DNA of 64,000 nt, from contig NC_090729.1 in assembly GCF_036898095.1 (NCBI RefSeq), forward strand, positions 72,773,102-72,837,101. The letters run 5' to 3'. This document shows, in pieces, positions 21,435 to 30,923 of the stretch. The stretch comes from Palaemon carinicauda. Taxonomy: Eukaryota > Arthropoda > Malacostraca > Decapoda > Palaemonidae. Numbering within the stretch: position 1 is the first letter of the stretch; the number at the start of each line of letters is the position of its first letter. The notes under the pieces are model-generated. The model ran no database searches. It was given only the letters and a program-made list of their open reading frames with translations, and had not been told where the DNA came from. The position numbers and the translations under genes were made by a program.

Positions 21435-23556
21435 TAGCTTAACAACTCGTTGTTTTTTCCTGTGTTTCTCGCAAATCTTGGATTTATTCAGCTCTTTATG
21501 GCTTCTCCAACTTCGTCGGCCTCCGATAAGTTGAGTACCATGTCTTTTATGTATAAATGTAGGCTCTTGGTAATTTTTTAGTGATTAATAGAATTAATCT
21601 TTGTTACAAGAGCCGTAGCCTACCGGAGGCGTCATGGACGCTGTCGCTCGCTAGGTATGAGTTTTAGTTAGCCAGAGCGACATTCCCGGTTGTTTTGCTT
21701 TAATAAATTTTAGCTATTTAGCGTTACATAGGATTTCCTTTCGTGCTTTAGTATTATTTTGGCGAAGTATTCGCCAATTCTGGCCTACGCTAGGCTATGT
21801 AGCCTAGTCGTTTGGTCCTAGTACTTCATGCATGATTTTGGTTTTTCCGAGTGTATTAAAATTTTATTGAAGCTTTAGGATGTTTTTTATACATTTAAGA
21901 TTATGTTGAATATTTCCAAGATAGTATACGAGTGAGTTTCGGTGATTTAGGTAATCGATTCTCTTGGTGCCTAGGCTAAGTTGCTTATGGAGCCTTAGTA
22001 TACTTTCTCATACTCCCCGGTTGCTTTCTTTTCTTCGGAGAAGTTATGCAATCCCTTTCCCTCTGTTTAAGCCTTGGGCTTATCCCTAAGTGGTTTATCT
22101 GAATTAACTTTCGATAAAACTATACTGGGGTGTTACTGTACCCTCCTGTTCCAGTAAGTCTGGTTTCAGAGTGGGACAGAACAACAGAGTTTTTAGTCTG
22201 AGTCTGTGTTCGTCTGGCTTGGGGTAGAGTCTCCCTCGCTGACCTGACACAGACATAGGAGGCTGAGCCTCCTTAGGTCACTACCGAAGGTTTCTGTACG
22301 AGATGATTCCTTCTTTCGTGATCTACCAGACTAGTCCTTGTTGCTGTTCTCGGGGGAGGATAAGATTCTTTCCCTGGGAGTAGCAACACCTTCCTTGCTT
22401 TGGTTCTCTGGGAGCTGGCAAGTATTGCTGGCCTCCCTCCTTGGATCCCCCTTAGGCTAAGATGAGCTTTCTTGGCTGCGGGTGATCCTTCACTAAAGCA
22501 AGGTTGATAGGACCCTCTTTTGTCCCTTCCCCCTCTATCTCCGTAATGGCCTAACCATTACAGTACTGTACGTCATTCTACATCTGGACCTAGGATAGGT
22601 TAGGATGTGGAATTGACTCAGTCCCTTGCCGGCCGGCAGAGCTGCCGGCCGGCAAGGGTCTTCTGCTTTGAGTGCTGCCCGGACCTCCCTTGGTCCCTCA
22701 TCCATGCCTGCCTGTAGAACCAGACGGCATTGGTCAGGAAGCCTGAATTAGATTCTCCCCTTCCTTATATGCACTCTTTCGGATTGCCGGGCTTGGAGGT
22801 AGTGTACGCTCTTATCCCGGCATCCATTCTGTTTTCTTCTAGTGCTGTACCCGACCCGGCTGCCGGCCTATGAGGCCGGCAGCCGGGCAGTCGTAGTCCT
22901 CTGGCTCTTTTGCTGCCGGCTGGCATCGGTTGTGTACCTTTGCCGGCCGGCTAATGTCAGCCCTTGTCTGTCGGTCGCCAAGAGTGTGGCCGGCAGCCGG
23001 GTACTACCTTGTGTAGTTGCCGGCCGGCAGTCATTGCCGGCCGACATTGGCTGTAACTGCCGGCCGGCACATGCATTTGAACCAGCGTTCTGCCGCCTTA
23101 TAGCTGTTAAGTAGTATACTTTAAAGCTAGTTATGGTGTGTGCCGGCCGGCATATAACCTTCTATACTGTACCAGTATTCTTCAGTATAACATATACTGT
23201 AAGAAGAAAACTATAGTATAAGTTTTGGTACAGCACTGTGTGTTCTAACACTTTTGTGTTGTCTTGCAGCCCTTTGCTGTTGCCTTACAGATAAGAAAGT
23301 GAGTTCTTTCTTGTCTATTATCCAGGATTTTAAAATCATTGCTTAGGTGTGAGCTCCACCTGTTTCCTCTGGAAACTTTGCATTGGTTATTCTAGAAGAG
23401 ATTAACCATTCGATTTTATTATCTGGAAGGCTGCAACAATTGGTTGTGAAGGAAACACAAGTGTGTGTCTTTCCTCTCTGAATTGTTATGCTATACTATG
23501 CATATCCAGTGATACATAGTTCACTTGATACTCATGGAAATTTCTTCTCTTTACAG
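21435..23556 (+). other. DIRS#1 leader, intron-like, ending in a 3' splice acceptor
   Basis: There are no credible coding regions. The leader ends TTCTTCTCTTTACAG at 23556, a good pyrimidine tract plus AG just before the conserved start of the gag homology. DIRS#2 has TTTCTTATTTTTACAG at the same relative place (about 34005). The first exon and true start codon may therefore lie upstream. Confidence 0.55.
22623..23152. repeat. Cluster of GCCGGCCGGC palindromes
   Basis: GCCGGCCGGC occurs at 22628-22637, 22644-22653, 23019-23028, 23059-23068 and 23142-23151, with variants at about 22860-22885, 22941-22952, 22988-23000 and 23035-23044. The first pair forms a 36-base near-perfect palindrome with 17-base arms (CCCTTGCCGGCCGGCAG). 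At 22855-22887 CCCGGCTGCCGGCC pairs with its complement across a five-base loop. The GC richness contrasts sharply with the AT-rich surroundings. Confidence 0.9.
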
Positions 23557-25511
23557 GAGGACCCTCCGAAGTGCAGAAGTGTTTTCTGCAACGTCCGCAG
23601 CAAGAACCTCTGCGGACATGAGTTTTGTAGGAGGCACTCAGCATGCGCTGTCTCCAAGGGTGATCTCCAGTATTGGGACCCTCAGGTATGTACCGTGTGC
23701 ACTAACCTGATTACTGAGGCCTTTGATTCCCCTAGGACGGCGGAATCAAGGGATATAGCAAGGGAGAAGCTTCGTACCTGGGTAAGGGGCTTCCAGAAGA
23801 ATACCTCTGGACCTTATCTTCCAAGTGAGAAGATGAGGGCGTATCTTTTCCCTAGGGCATCAGCTGATGCAGTGATTCCCCAGCCTCAAGAGGAGATCCC
23901 CCAAGTTCAGATCCAGGTGGATGCTGAAGTCGTGGTCGCTATGCAAGACATCCAGTTGGATGACAGGATGTCTGACGTGGATGAGCGTCTGGAGGAAGAC
24001 CTCCTGGCAGAAGCCCAGGATGAAGTTCAAGCCCCAGACGTTGTAGAGGAAGAGGTCGACGAGGTGTCGGCTACTCCGGTTCAGATCCCGGAGCCTATTC
24101 CCTCAACATCGGCCGCTCTCCCAGTAGAGCTGGGACAGGCCCTCTCCTCCATTGTTGGAATGATCCAACAAATGCAGAAGGAGAATCAGGAGAAGGTGGC
24201 TGCAATGGAACTGCGGATGCAGAACCTTGCAGCATCACATGGGCCCCAGAAAAGGCTCAATGTGAAAGACCTTCCCTTGTGCTCAGATGCTAACCCATGG
24301 AGGTATGCTGAGCACATGCCGATGACGACTGGAAAGATCGTCATCTCGGATAAGTTGGGTTCAGTTCCCCTAGAGGAGGTGGAATTCTGGCCCAACAAGG
24401 CGTCATATCCGGACTGTTATGTCCGGCTGAGGAAGGAACCAGCTTCAAAGGAGGAGACAGGGCCGAAGGAGGTCATAGTGATGGACCATGCTAAGGCTCA
24501 AGCTTTGCTTTCATCCTCGATGAAAGAGAGGGGCTTCTCGAACTCAAAGGTAGCTGCATTGAGTAAGAAGCTCCCTTCCTTTGTGTCCTCTCCTGCTAGA
24601 GCCTTCCCCTTTTTACAGAAAGGGTTTGCGGCTGTACTAAAGCAGTCGAGGCCGGCAAGCCTTGCCCCTCCCTGGAGGAGTGTAAACCCTTGTCGCTGGC
24701 CCTGCCTATGGACAACAAAGACTGGAAGGACGTCCATCTTACGTTCTCAGTTGGGAAGTTGGAGGCTGATATTGCCGGACGTCAGTTCGGCGAGGACCTC
24801 CCTAAGCTGTCTGACTCTCTTTTGCGGAGAGAGTTCGAGACAAAAGAAAGACTGGCTGCCTCAATGTCTCTTCAGACTACTCTTGAGACGATGGCAAGTG
24901 ACCCCAAGGTCCATGAAATGTTCATGGTAGTGGCCAAGACTCATCTGGCCACAGTGACGAAGGATCTTTATAGCTTCGTCAAGGCGAGGAGAGCTTTTAG
25001 GGAGTTCGTGTTCACCTCGGCGTCGGTGAGGCACGAGCCAAGGAAACTAATCTCCTCCAACATTTGGGGCAAAGACCTTTTCCCTACCGAATTGGTCAAA
25101 GAAGTTGTTGATAAGGCCGCCTTGGAGAATAGAAACCTTCTCCAGAAGTGGGGCCTGGCTATCAAAAGAAAGTCTTCCCCGGATGAGGGTCCTCAACCAA
25201 AGAGGAAGACTATGAGGACTAGGCTACCGTCTCGGCCAGCCAAGCCTCTTAGACAGCAACAGCAACTGCAATTGCCATTGCCTTCAGTGCCCCAGATGGT
25301 GGCACAAACCCCGACCACATTTCAGTGGGTACCCCAGGCTGTGTCGACACAGTCCACGGCATTCACCCCAACGTTCGAAGGGCAGTCTACTTCCTTTCGA
25401 GCAAAGCCTAGAGGAGCAGCCAGAGGCTCGTCTAGGCGCCCCTCAAGGGGAAGGGGATTCAGGGGTGGTCGCGGTCAGGGAGGCAAGACCTCAGGACGGC
25501 AGTCCAAGTGA
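23488..25511 (+). pseudogene. DIRS#1 gag (one frameshift)
   Basis: Gag would form the DIRS particle. After the acceptor at 23556 the frame reads a Cys/His cluster (C-x4-C, LCGHEFC, then CTVC at about residues 31-72), an acidic Pro/Glu/Val-rich stretch and a coiled-coil heptad region (about residues 225-250, QMQKENQEKVAAMELRMQ). A globular part follows with YAEHMPMTTG and SYPDCYVRLRKE. The frame slips by one base near 24640 relative to DIRS#2 and resumes in the frame of 24690-25511, with LTFSVGKLE, KERLAASMSLQ and NIWGKDLFP motifs. It ends in an RGG/Arg-rich tail (RGRGFRGGRGQGG), probably binding RNA. The ATG at 23488 lies before the acceptor, so it may not be the real start. Confidence 0.75.
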
Positions 25512-27345
25512 GATGATGCCGGTAGGAGGGAGACTTCAGAATTTTCGGGATCGGTGGACCTTCGATCCCTGGGCCCACAGCCTACTCAAGAATGGACTGG
25601 GTTGGAGCTGGTACAGCACTCCACCCCCGTGCCTTCGGTTTTTCCAACACTCCACCCCCGTTCTGGAGGAGTACGTTCAAGAACTGTTGGAGAAAAAAGT
25701 GATCCGAAGGGTGAAGTCCATCAAATTCCAAGGGAGGCTGTTTTGTGTTCCCAAGAAAGACTCGGAAAAGCTCAGAGTCATTCTGGACTTGTCGCCACTC
25801 AACAAGTTCATAGTGAATTGCAAATTCAAGATGCTAACACTGCAACACATAAGGACCTTACTACCCAAGAGGGCATATTCCGTCTCTATAGACTTGTCAG
25901 ACTCCTATTGGCACGTTCCAATCAACCGTCGACTCTCCCCCTACCTAGGGTTCAGGCTAAAACGAAGACTATACGCCTTCAGAGCCATGCCATTCGGGCT
26001 AAATATAGCCCCAAGGATTTTCACAAAGCTTGCGAGCGTAGCTCTCAAACAATTACGCCTAAAGGGAATTCAGGTAGTAGCCTACCTGGACGACTGGCTG
26101 GTGTGGGCAGCATCCGAGACAGAATGCTTGCAAGCTTCCAGTCAAGTGATCTAGTTCCTAGAGTACCTAGGCTTCAAGATCAACAGAAAAAAGTCTCGAC
26201 TTTCTCCATCTCAAAAGTTCCAGTGGCTGGGAATCCACTGGGACCTAATGTCACACCGTTTCTCCATCCCGGCGAAGAAAAGGAAGGAGATAGCGGGTTC
26301 TGTCAAGAGACTTCTAGAATCCGAAAGGATATCAAGACATGAACAGGAGAGGGTACTGGGCTCTCTCCAGTTTGCTTCGGTGACAGACCCAGTGCTAAGA
26401 GCACAGCTAAAGGATGCAACCGGAGTTTGGAGAAGTTATGCATCAAACGCGCGAAGAGATCTGAGAAGACCAGTTCCGCTTCGGTTACGTACTCTTCTCA
26501 GGCCTTGGTCCCAAGTCAGACATCTAAAGAAGTCGGTTCTTCTTCAGCCACCTCCCCCGTCGGTGACGATTCACTCAGACGCCTCGAAGGAGGGATGGGG
26601 AGGTCACTCTCATCGGAAAAATGTCCAGGGGACTTGGTCCAAGCTATTCAAGACCTTTCACATAAACTTTCTAGAAGCTATGGCAGTGCTGCTTACCTTA
26701 AAGAAAGTCTCCCCGCGTCACTCGATCCACATAAGGTTGGTGATGGACAGCGAGGTAGTTGTGAGATGCTTGAATCGACAAGGATCGAGGTCACCACCTC
26801 TCAACCAGGTGATGTTGGCCATCTTCCGATTGGCGGAAAAGAAGAAGTGGTACCTATCGGGAGTTCACCTTCAAGGAGTCCGCAATGTGACAGCGGACGC
26901 TCTATCCAGGTTCACACCGATAGAGTCGGAATGGTCCTTAGACGCAGGATCATTCTCCTTCATTCTGAATCAAGTCCCAGAACTGCAGATAGACGTCTTT
27001 GCGACGAAAGACAACAAGAAGTTGCCCCTGTACGTGTCCCCGTACGAGGACCCCTTAGCAGTGGACGCGATGTCCCTCGACTGGAACAGATGGTCCAGGA
27101 TTTATCTGTTCCCTCCTCACAACCTTCTGTTGAGGGTCCTCAACAAACTGAGATCCTTCAAGGGGGTAGCGGCAATAGTGGCCCACAAGTGGCCGAACAG
27201 CGTGTGGTTCCCCCTGGCATTGGAACTACGACTGAAGTTTGTACCGCTACCAGATCCAGTTTTGACCCAGCGAGTCCAGAAGTCGACTGTCTGCGCTTCA
27301 TTTCAGAAAACCCGGACCCTGCAGCTCATGATTTTCTCTCCCTAG
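25465..27345 (+). pseudogene. DIRS#1 RT, RNase H and methyltransferase-like polyprotein (one in-frame stop)
   Basis: The frame overlaps the gag end by up to 47 bases. The RT shows GRLFCVPKKD, LRVILDLSPLNKFI, SVSIDLSDSYWHVPI (first catalytic Asp), AFRAMPFGLNIAPRIF and YLDDW (26083-26097, catalytic Asp pair). A TAG at 26152-26154 interrupts it, and the same frame reopens at once. The RNase H part has TIHSDASKEGWGGH (about 26566), HINFLEAMAVL (Glu) and VTADALSRF. The C-terminal part from about 26985 reads DVFATKDNKKLPLYVSP, AMSLDW, LFPPHNLLLRVLNK and HKWPNSVWFPL, the DAM-like methyltransferase region known in DIRS elements. The polyprotein would copy element RNA into the circular DNA intermediate. 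It is nearly intact compared with the DIRS#2 homologue. Confidence 0.85.
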
Positions 27346-28307
27346 CGGTGAGAAAGCGTTTCGGGATTTCGAAAGCCAGCATAGACTTCCTGGAGGAATA
27401 TAAGTGCAAATCTACTAGAAGGCAATATGAGTCATCTTGGAGAAAATGGGTGGCCTTTGTCAAGGCGAAGAATCCGCAGGAGATCTCGACAGACTTCTGC
27501 TTATCTTTCTTCATCCACCTCCATGGTCAAGGGTTGGCAGCTAACACGATTTCAGCGTGTAAGTCTGCTTTGACAAGACCCATTCTATATGCCTTCCAGG
27601 TCGACCTAGGCAACGAGATCTTTAATAAAGTTCCGAAAGCCTGCGCTAGGCTCAGACCTTCAGCACCTCCAAAGCCCATTTCATGGTCTTTAGATAAAGT
27701 TCTTCATTTTGCTTCACTGTTGAACAATGAGGAGTGTGCGTTAAAGGATTTGACACAAAAAGTTATTTTCCTATTTGCACTCGCGTCCGGGGCCAGGGTT
27801 AGTGAGATTGTAGCCCTCTCGAGAGAGGCAGGTCGTGTTCAGTTCCTGGATGGGGGAGAACTGAACCTGTTTCCGGATCCTACGTTTCTCGCCAAGAATG
27901 AGTTACCCACCAACAGGTGGGGTCCCTGGAGAATCTGCCCTCTGAAAGAAGATGCATCTCTATGTCCAGTAGAATGCCTAAAGGTCTATCTTCATAGAAC
28001 TTCAGACTTCAAGGGTGGTCAACTATTCAGGGGAGAAACATCAGGCTCAAATTTATCTCTGAATCAACTCAGAGCGAAAATCACATATTTTATTCGCAGA
28101 GCGGATCCTGACAGTACACCCGCAGGTCACGATCCGAGGAAAGTTGCCTCATCCTTAAATTTCTTTAATTGTATGGATTTTGAACATCTCCGTTCATACA
28201 CTGGCTGGAAGTCTTCCAGAGTGTTCTTTCGCAACTATGCGAAGCAAGTAGAGGAACTAAAGAGATCTGTGGTAGCAGTGGGTCGCGTCGTTAACCCTAC
28301 TGTTTAA
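27285..28307 (+). CDS. DIRS#1 tyrosine recombinase
   Basis: This recombinase replaces the integrase of LTR elements and would insert the circular cDNA. An N-terminal core-binding part (KSTRRQYESSWRKWVAFVK; HGQGLAANTISACKSAL) is followed by the catalytic part. Tetrad residues are visible: Arg in ASGARVSEI (27789-27810), His and Arg in HDPRK (28128-28142) and Tyr in FFRNYAK (28224-28244). The frame opens far upstream but overlaps the RT polyprotein there, so the true start is unclear; 27285 is where the recombinase homology with DIRS#2 begins. No stop or frameshift is seen to the end at VNPTV. A (TA)n tract follows at 28619. Confidence 0.85.
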   Translation, partial: DCLRFISENPDPAAHDFLSLAVRKRFGISKASIDFLEEYKCKSTRRQYESSWRKWVAFVKAKNPQEISTDFCLSFFIHLHGQGLAANTISACKSALTRPILYAFQVDLGNEIFNKVPKACARLRPSAPPKPISWSLDKVLHFASLLNNEECALKDLTQKVIFLFALASGARVSEIVALSREAGRVQFLDGGELNLFPDPTFLAKNELPTNRWGPWRICPLKEDASLCPVECLKVYLHRTSDFKGGQLFRGETSGSNLSLNQLRAKITYFIRRADPDSTPAGHDPRKVASSLNFFNCMDFEHLRSYTGWKSSRVFFRNYAKQVEELKRSVVAVGRVVNPTV

Positions 28308-28615
28308 CTCTGCGAGGAACAGTGGTTTTAATTGGGACGATTAATTCCAGGGTGAGTGTGTAGTTACATACCGTACTACAAACTAAGTGAGGGCACTGAG
28401 TTGCCCACGTAGACTGTTCCATTTCCAAAGGTGAACCTAGCATAAGTGCAGACATGTGTGCCGAGCGTTTCTAACGCTAATGTGATTGATTTGTAATACA
28501 GACTTTTATGACTTTGATACCTCGGTATCTTAAAAGTGGCATTTAATGTTTTTTCTTTAAGATAAACAAGTTCTGTTTACTATCATACTTATGCTTAAAG
28601 TTTTGGGTTATCCTC

Positions 28616-28669
<54 letters not shown>

Positions 28670-29200
28670 GTTGTTAACCTGTTTATTTATTGTCTGTCAA
28701 TAAACTTGTTCTTGAGAACCTTGCGTCTCCTTCACCTGTGTCAATTTATTGGTATAATTGAGCATTCATTCTATATACCTTATCTGGGATAATTCTAAAA
28801 GAATTGTTCCTTTATGCAAGCTATGTTGCATTGGTTTTACAAGTTTCCTCCTATGCGGATATAAACCTTTGTCCAATACAAGTATTGTGCGGAGAACTGG
28901 TCGATATTTCATATTGACGCAGTGGTTCTTTACAAACTATGCTTTATTTAATATAGGGTGAGACCACTATATTAGCTTGCCTGGTATTCATACATAGGTA
29001 TATGTACTCTTCGAGACTTTTCCAGAGTCTAGTAGGACTCTTCCCTGTAGGGGGCAGGAAGCTCTAACATGGTTTATAGTTAGTTGAAAAGATGTATAAC
29101 GGTAACATCTTAGGTCTCTAGGTCTAGTCGACCGGGGAAAAATTACCTCCGGGGAGTACGGCACGTTCTGAGAATCCACAGATACAGTAATGCTCTGGTA
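28308..29200 (+). other. DIRS#1 3' untranslated region with (TA)n at 28619-28667
   Basis: The stretch is AT-rich with no coding potential. The TA tract is at the same relative position as that of DIRS#2 (41344-41427), suggesting the element carries it as part of its 3' region. Confidence 0.6.
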
Positions 29201-29298
29201 CACTTCCATCAGGACGACATGGCTTGAGCCCAAAAAACGGATTCTGAGCGAAGCGAAAAATCTATTTTTGGGTGAGATGGCCATGTCGTCCTGATGGA
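29201..29298 (+). repeat. Internal complementary region (ICR) of DIRS#1
   Basis: The left half (CACTTCCATCAGGACGACAT...GGCTTGAGCCC) is the complement of the element's first bases. The right half (CGGATTCTGAGCGAAGCG...GGTGAGATGGCC) is the complement of its last bases. Together they equal the reverse complement of the two termini joined end to end, the template used in the DIRS model to close the circle. Confidence 0.9.
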
Positions 29299-29748
29299 CC
29301 CGCCCTTCCCTTTCTATGAAAGGGCTGTAGGACCCCTCCCTACATACAGTATCTGTAGCACCTCGTGTACGCTACAAGGAATACAGATGGCGCAAGGATT
29401 GGCGCCAGGCACGCTTACGAAACTGGAGAATAGGGAGCCTTGGGAGCGGCTCCCCCTTTTTCTTTCCCGATTTCGTTTCTTGCCAATTGACCCCGCGATA
29501 CGTAATCTCTGTTCGGGGTGCAGATTGCCATGTGGCGTGTCAAGAATACGTCCTCTGATATGTCGCGATATCCCTTTCATGAGGGATATTCGCTCCAGGA
29601 GTTAGAATTCTGGTACCTTAAGGTAAATTCTCTGGGAATATCGCCGTAGTTGTAATATACCCTAGGAAGCTACCCTATAGGAACTTCCATCAGGACGACA
29701 TGGCCATCTCACCCAAAAATAGATTTTTCGCTTCGCTCAAAATCCGTT
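29299..29748 (+). repeat. Right inverted terminal repeat of DIRS#1
   Basis: The inverse of 21088-21434 from about 29379 on, finishing CACCCAAAAATAGATTTTTC then GCTTCGCTCAAAATCCG. It joins LTR3 part 2 at TTTTATCGGACACC. Confidence 0.9.
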
Positions 29749-30250
29749 TTATCGGACACCAACACTGTCCTCAACACAAAGCCGACTGTCTTTTACGGCA
29801 AACTATCACTACCACAGCTTTGTGGTCAACCGATTAAACTGTGTGGCAATTTGCCACGACTGCCTCGCTGATTGGGTTGTTAGTGATCATCATCATCATC
29901 ATCATCATCAATCCAAATACATGGGCCAGGTCATCAACAGTTGTGCAGTCAAATGAGCAGTCCAAACAAAATCGTAATACAGGCCAGGTCATCAACAATA
30001 CATCCACTTTCTAAAAACTTTAGTCTCTCCAAAGGAGGAACCACGGCTCAGAAAATATATCAACACTTCCACGCTGGTAAAAGAATAAATATAATCCAGC
30101 ATTCAAATAACACAACTGCTTCAAGTTGCAGTCAATCAAAAAAAGCATTCGCTCCGAAACATTTACCATTCTCCTAACCTAGCTAAAAGTAAAAAAAAAA
30201 CCTCATTTATACCAACAGTCTTTCTCAAAACAAACAATCGATACACTAAC

Positions 30251-30323
<73 letters not shown>

Positions 30324-30372
30324 TTGGAAAACAAAAAATAAATGAAAATAAAACAAAAATTAATCCTCCACA
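29749..30372 (-). repeat. LTR3, part 2
   Basis: Completes LTR3 (323 + 624 = 947 bases) and ends CCTCCACA next to the polypurine tract of copy B. It carries an (ATC)n and a (CT)n run and shares variants with LTR1. Confidence 0.9.
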
Positions 30373-30412
30373 TTCCTCCCCCCTTACTTTGCCAAATCCT
30401 TCTACACAACAC

Positions 30413-30832
30413 TTACCTCATTTTTTTCATAACCCAGTCGCAGTCAGGAACAGGACCTCTACTCCGAGTAACTGGGCCTTCATACACTCTCTCAATCAAT
30501 TCTTCCTTATCACAATCATTCGCTACATTAACACTATTACTATCTAAATCCCTATCATCTAATATATCATGTACAATCATATCTACCTCGTTCTCATCTG
30601 GCCCTAAAATTACACTCATTTCTGTAAACAGTTCATCCATTTCATCAAAAATATTCTCAACTTTAGCAAAAGATTCATTCATGCTACTTATCATTCTCCT
30701 ATCTCTCACTCTTGCGTTATTCATTCTTTCTTTTACATCACCTAACGAGAAGCCACACACACTATAAGTATCATTAATACTCGGCCACGTTTCATCTGTA
30801 TTAATACATTTATCTTCCACACTCACTTGCAC
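30413..30832 (-). CDS. Acidic second ORF of gag-only element, copy B (full length)
   Basis: The 139-residue protein starts MQVSVEDKCINTDE, has a helix-forming middle (ESFAKVENIFDEMDELFTEM) and a very acidic stretch (GPDENEVDMIVHDILDD), and ends EGPVTRSRG...VMKKMR. Copy A has the same protein with a shifted C-terminus. No enzymatic motif is seen. Being the last ORF before the polypurine tract, it occupies the position of a pol C-terminus or env-like gene. Either origin is inference. Confidence 0.55.
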   Translation of the reverse strand: MQVSVEDKCINTDETWPSINDTYSVCGFSLGDVKERMNNARVRDRRMISSMNESFAKVENIFDEMDELFTEMSVILGPDENEVDMIVHDILDDRDLDSNSVNVANDCDKEELIERVYEGPVTRSRGPVPDCDWVMKKMR

Positions 30833-30923
30833 ATTTACACCCTTCTCATACTTATAAATTTCCCTTGCACTTTCTACTCACTTAAAACTTTCAAACGCCT
30901 CTTTTTCCTATATTCAACTAACA

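Larger units (their letters stand above)
21086..29748 (+). mobile_element. DIRS-type retrotransposon DIRS#1, full length and nearly intact
   Basis: An 8.66-kb element with inverted termini (21088-21434 against about 29369-29748), a leader, gag, overlapping RT/RNase H/methyltransferase and tyrosine recombinase frames, and an internal complementary region (29201-29298). It lies inside LTR3. The intact LTR2 and LTR4 show the empty site ATTATCTTTTATCGG, and the junctions share only a run of T, with no target duplication, as expected for tyrosine-recombinase integration. Only one frameshift (gag, about 24640) and one in-frame stop (RT, 26152-26154) are evident. Confidence 0.9.

Noticed and set aside
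22842..23114. 90-codon ORF rich in Pro, Ala and Cys
   Set aside because: It is the translation of the GCCGGCCGGC palindrome cluster in the DIRS#1 leader, with no homology to DIRS gag or any known domain.
25554..26342. 262-codon ORF overlapping the DIRS#1 RT in another frame
   Set aside because: The RT frame carries all the conserved motifs; this one is its shadow, as are the first ~285 codons of the frame that ends as the tyrosine recombinase.
29314..29580. 88-codon ORF shared with 21224-21442
   Set aside because: It lies in the DIRS#1 inverted terminal repeats, so it appears twice by symmetry; not coding.
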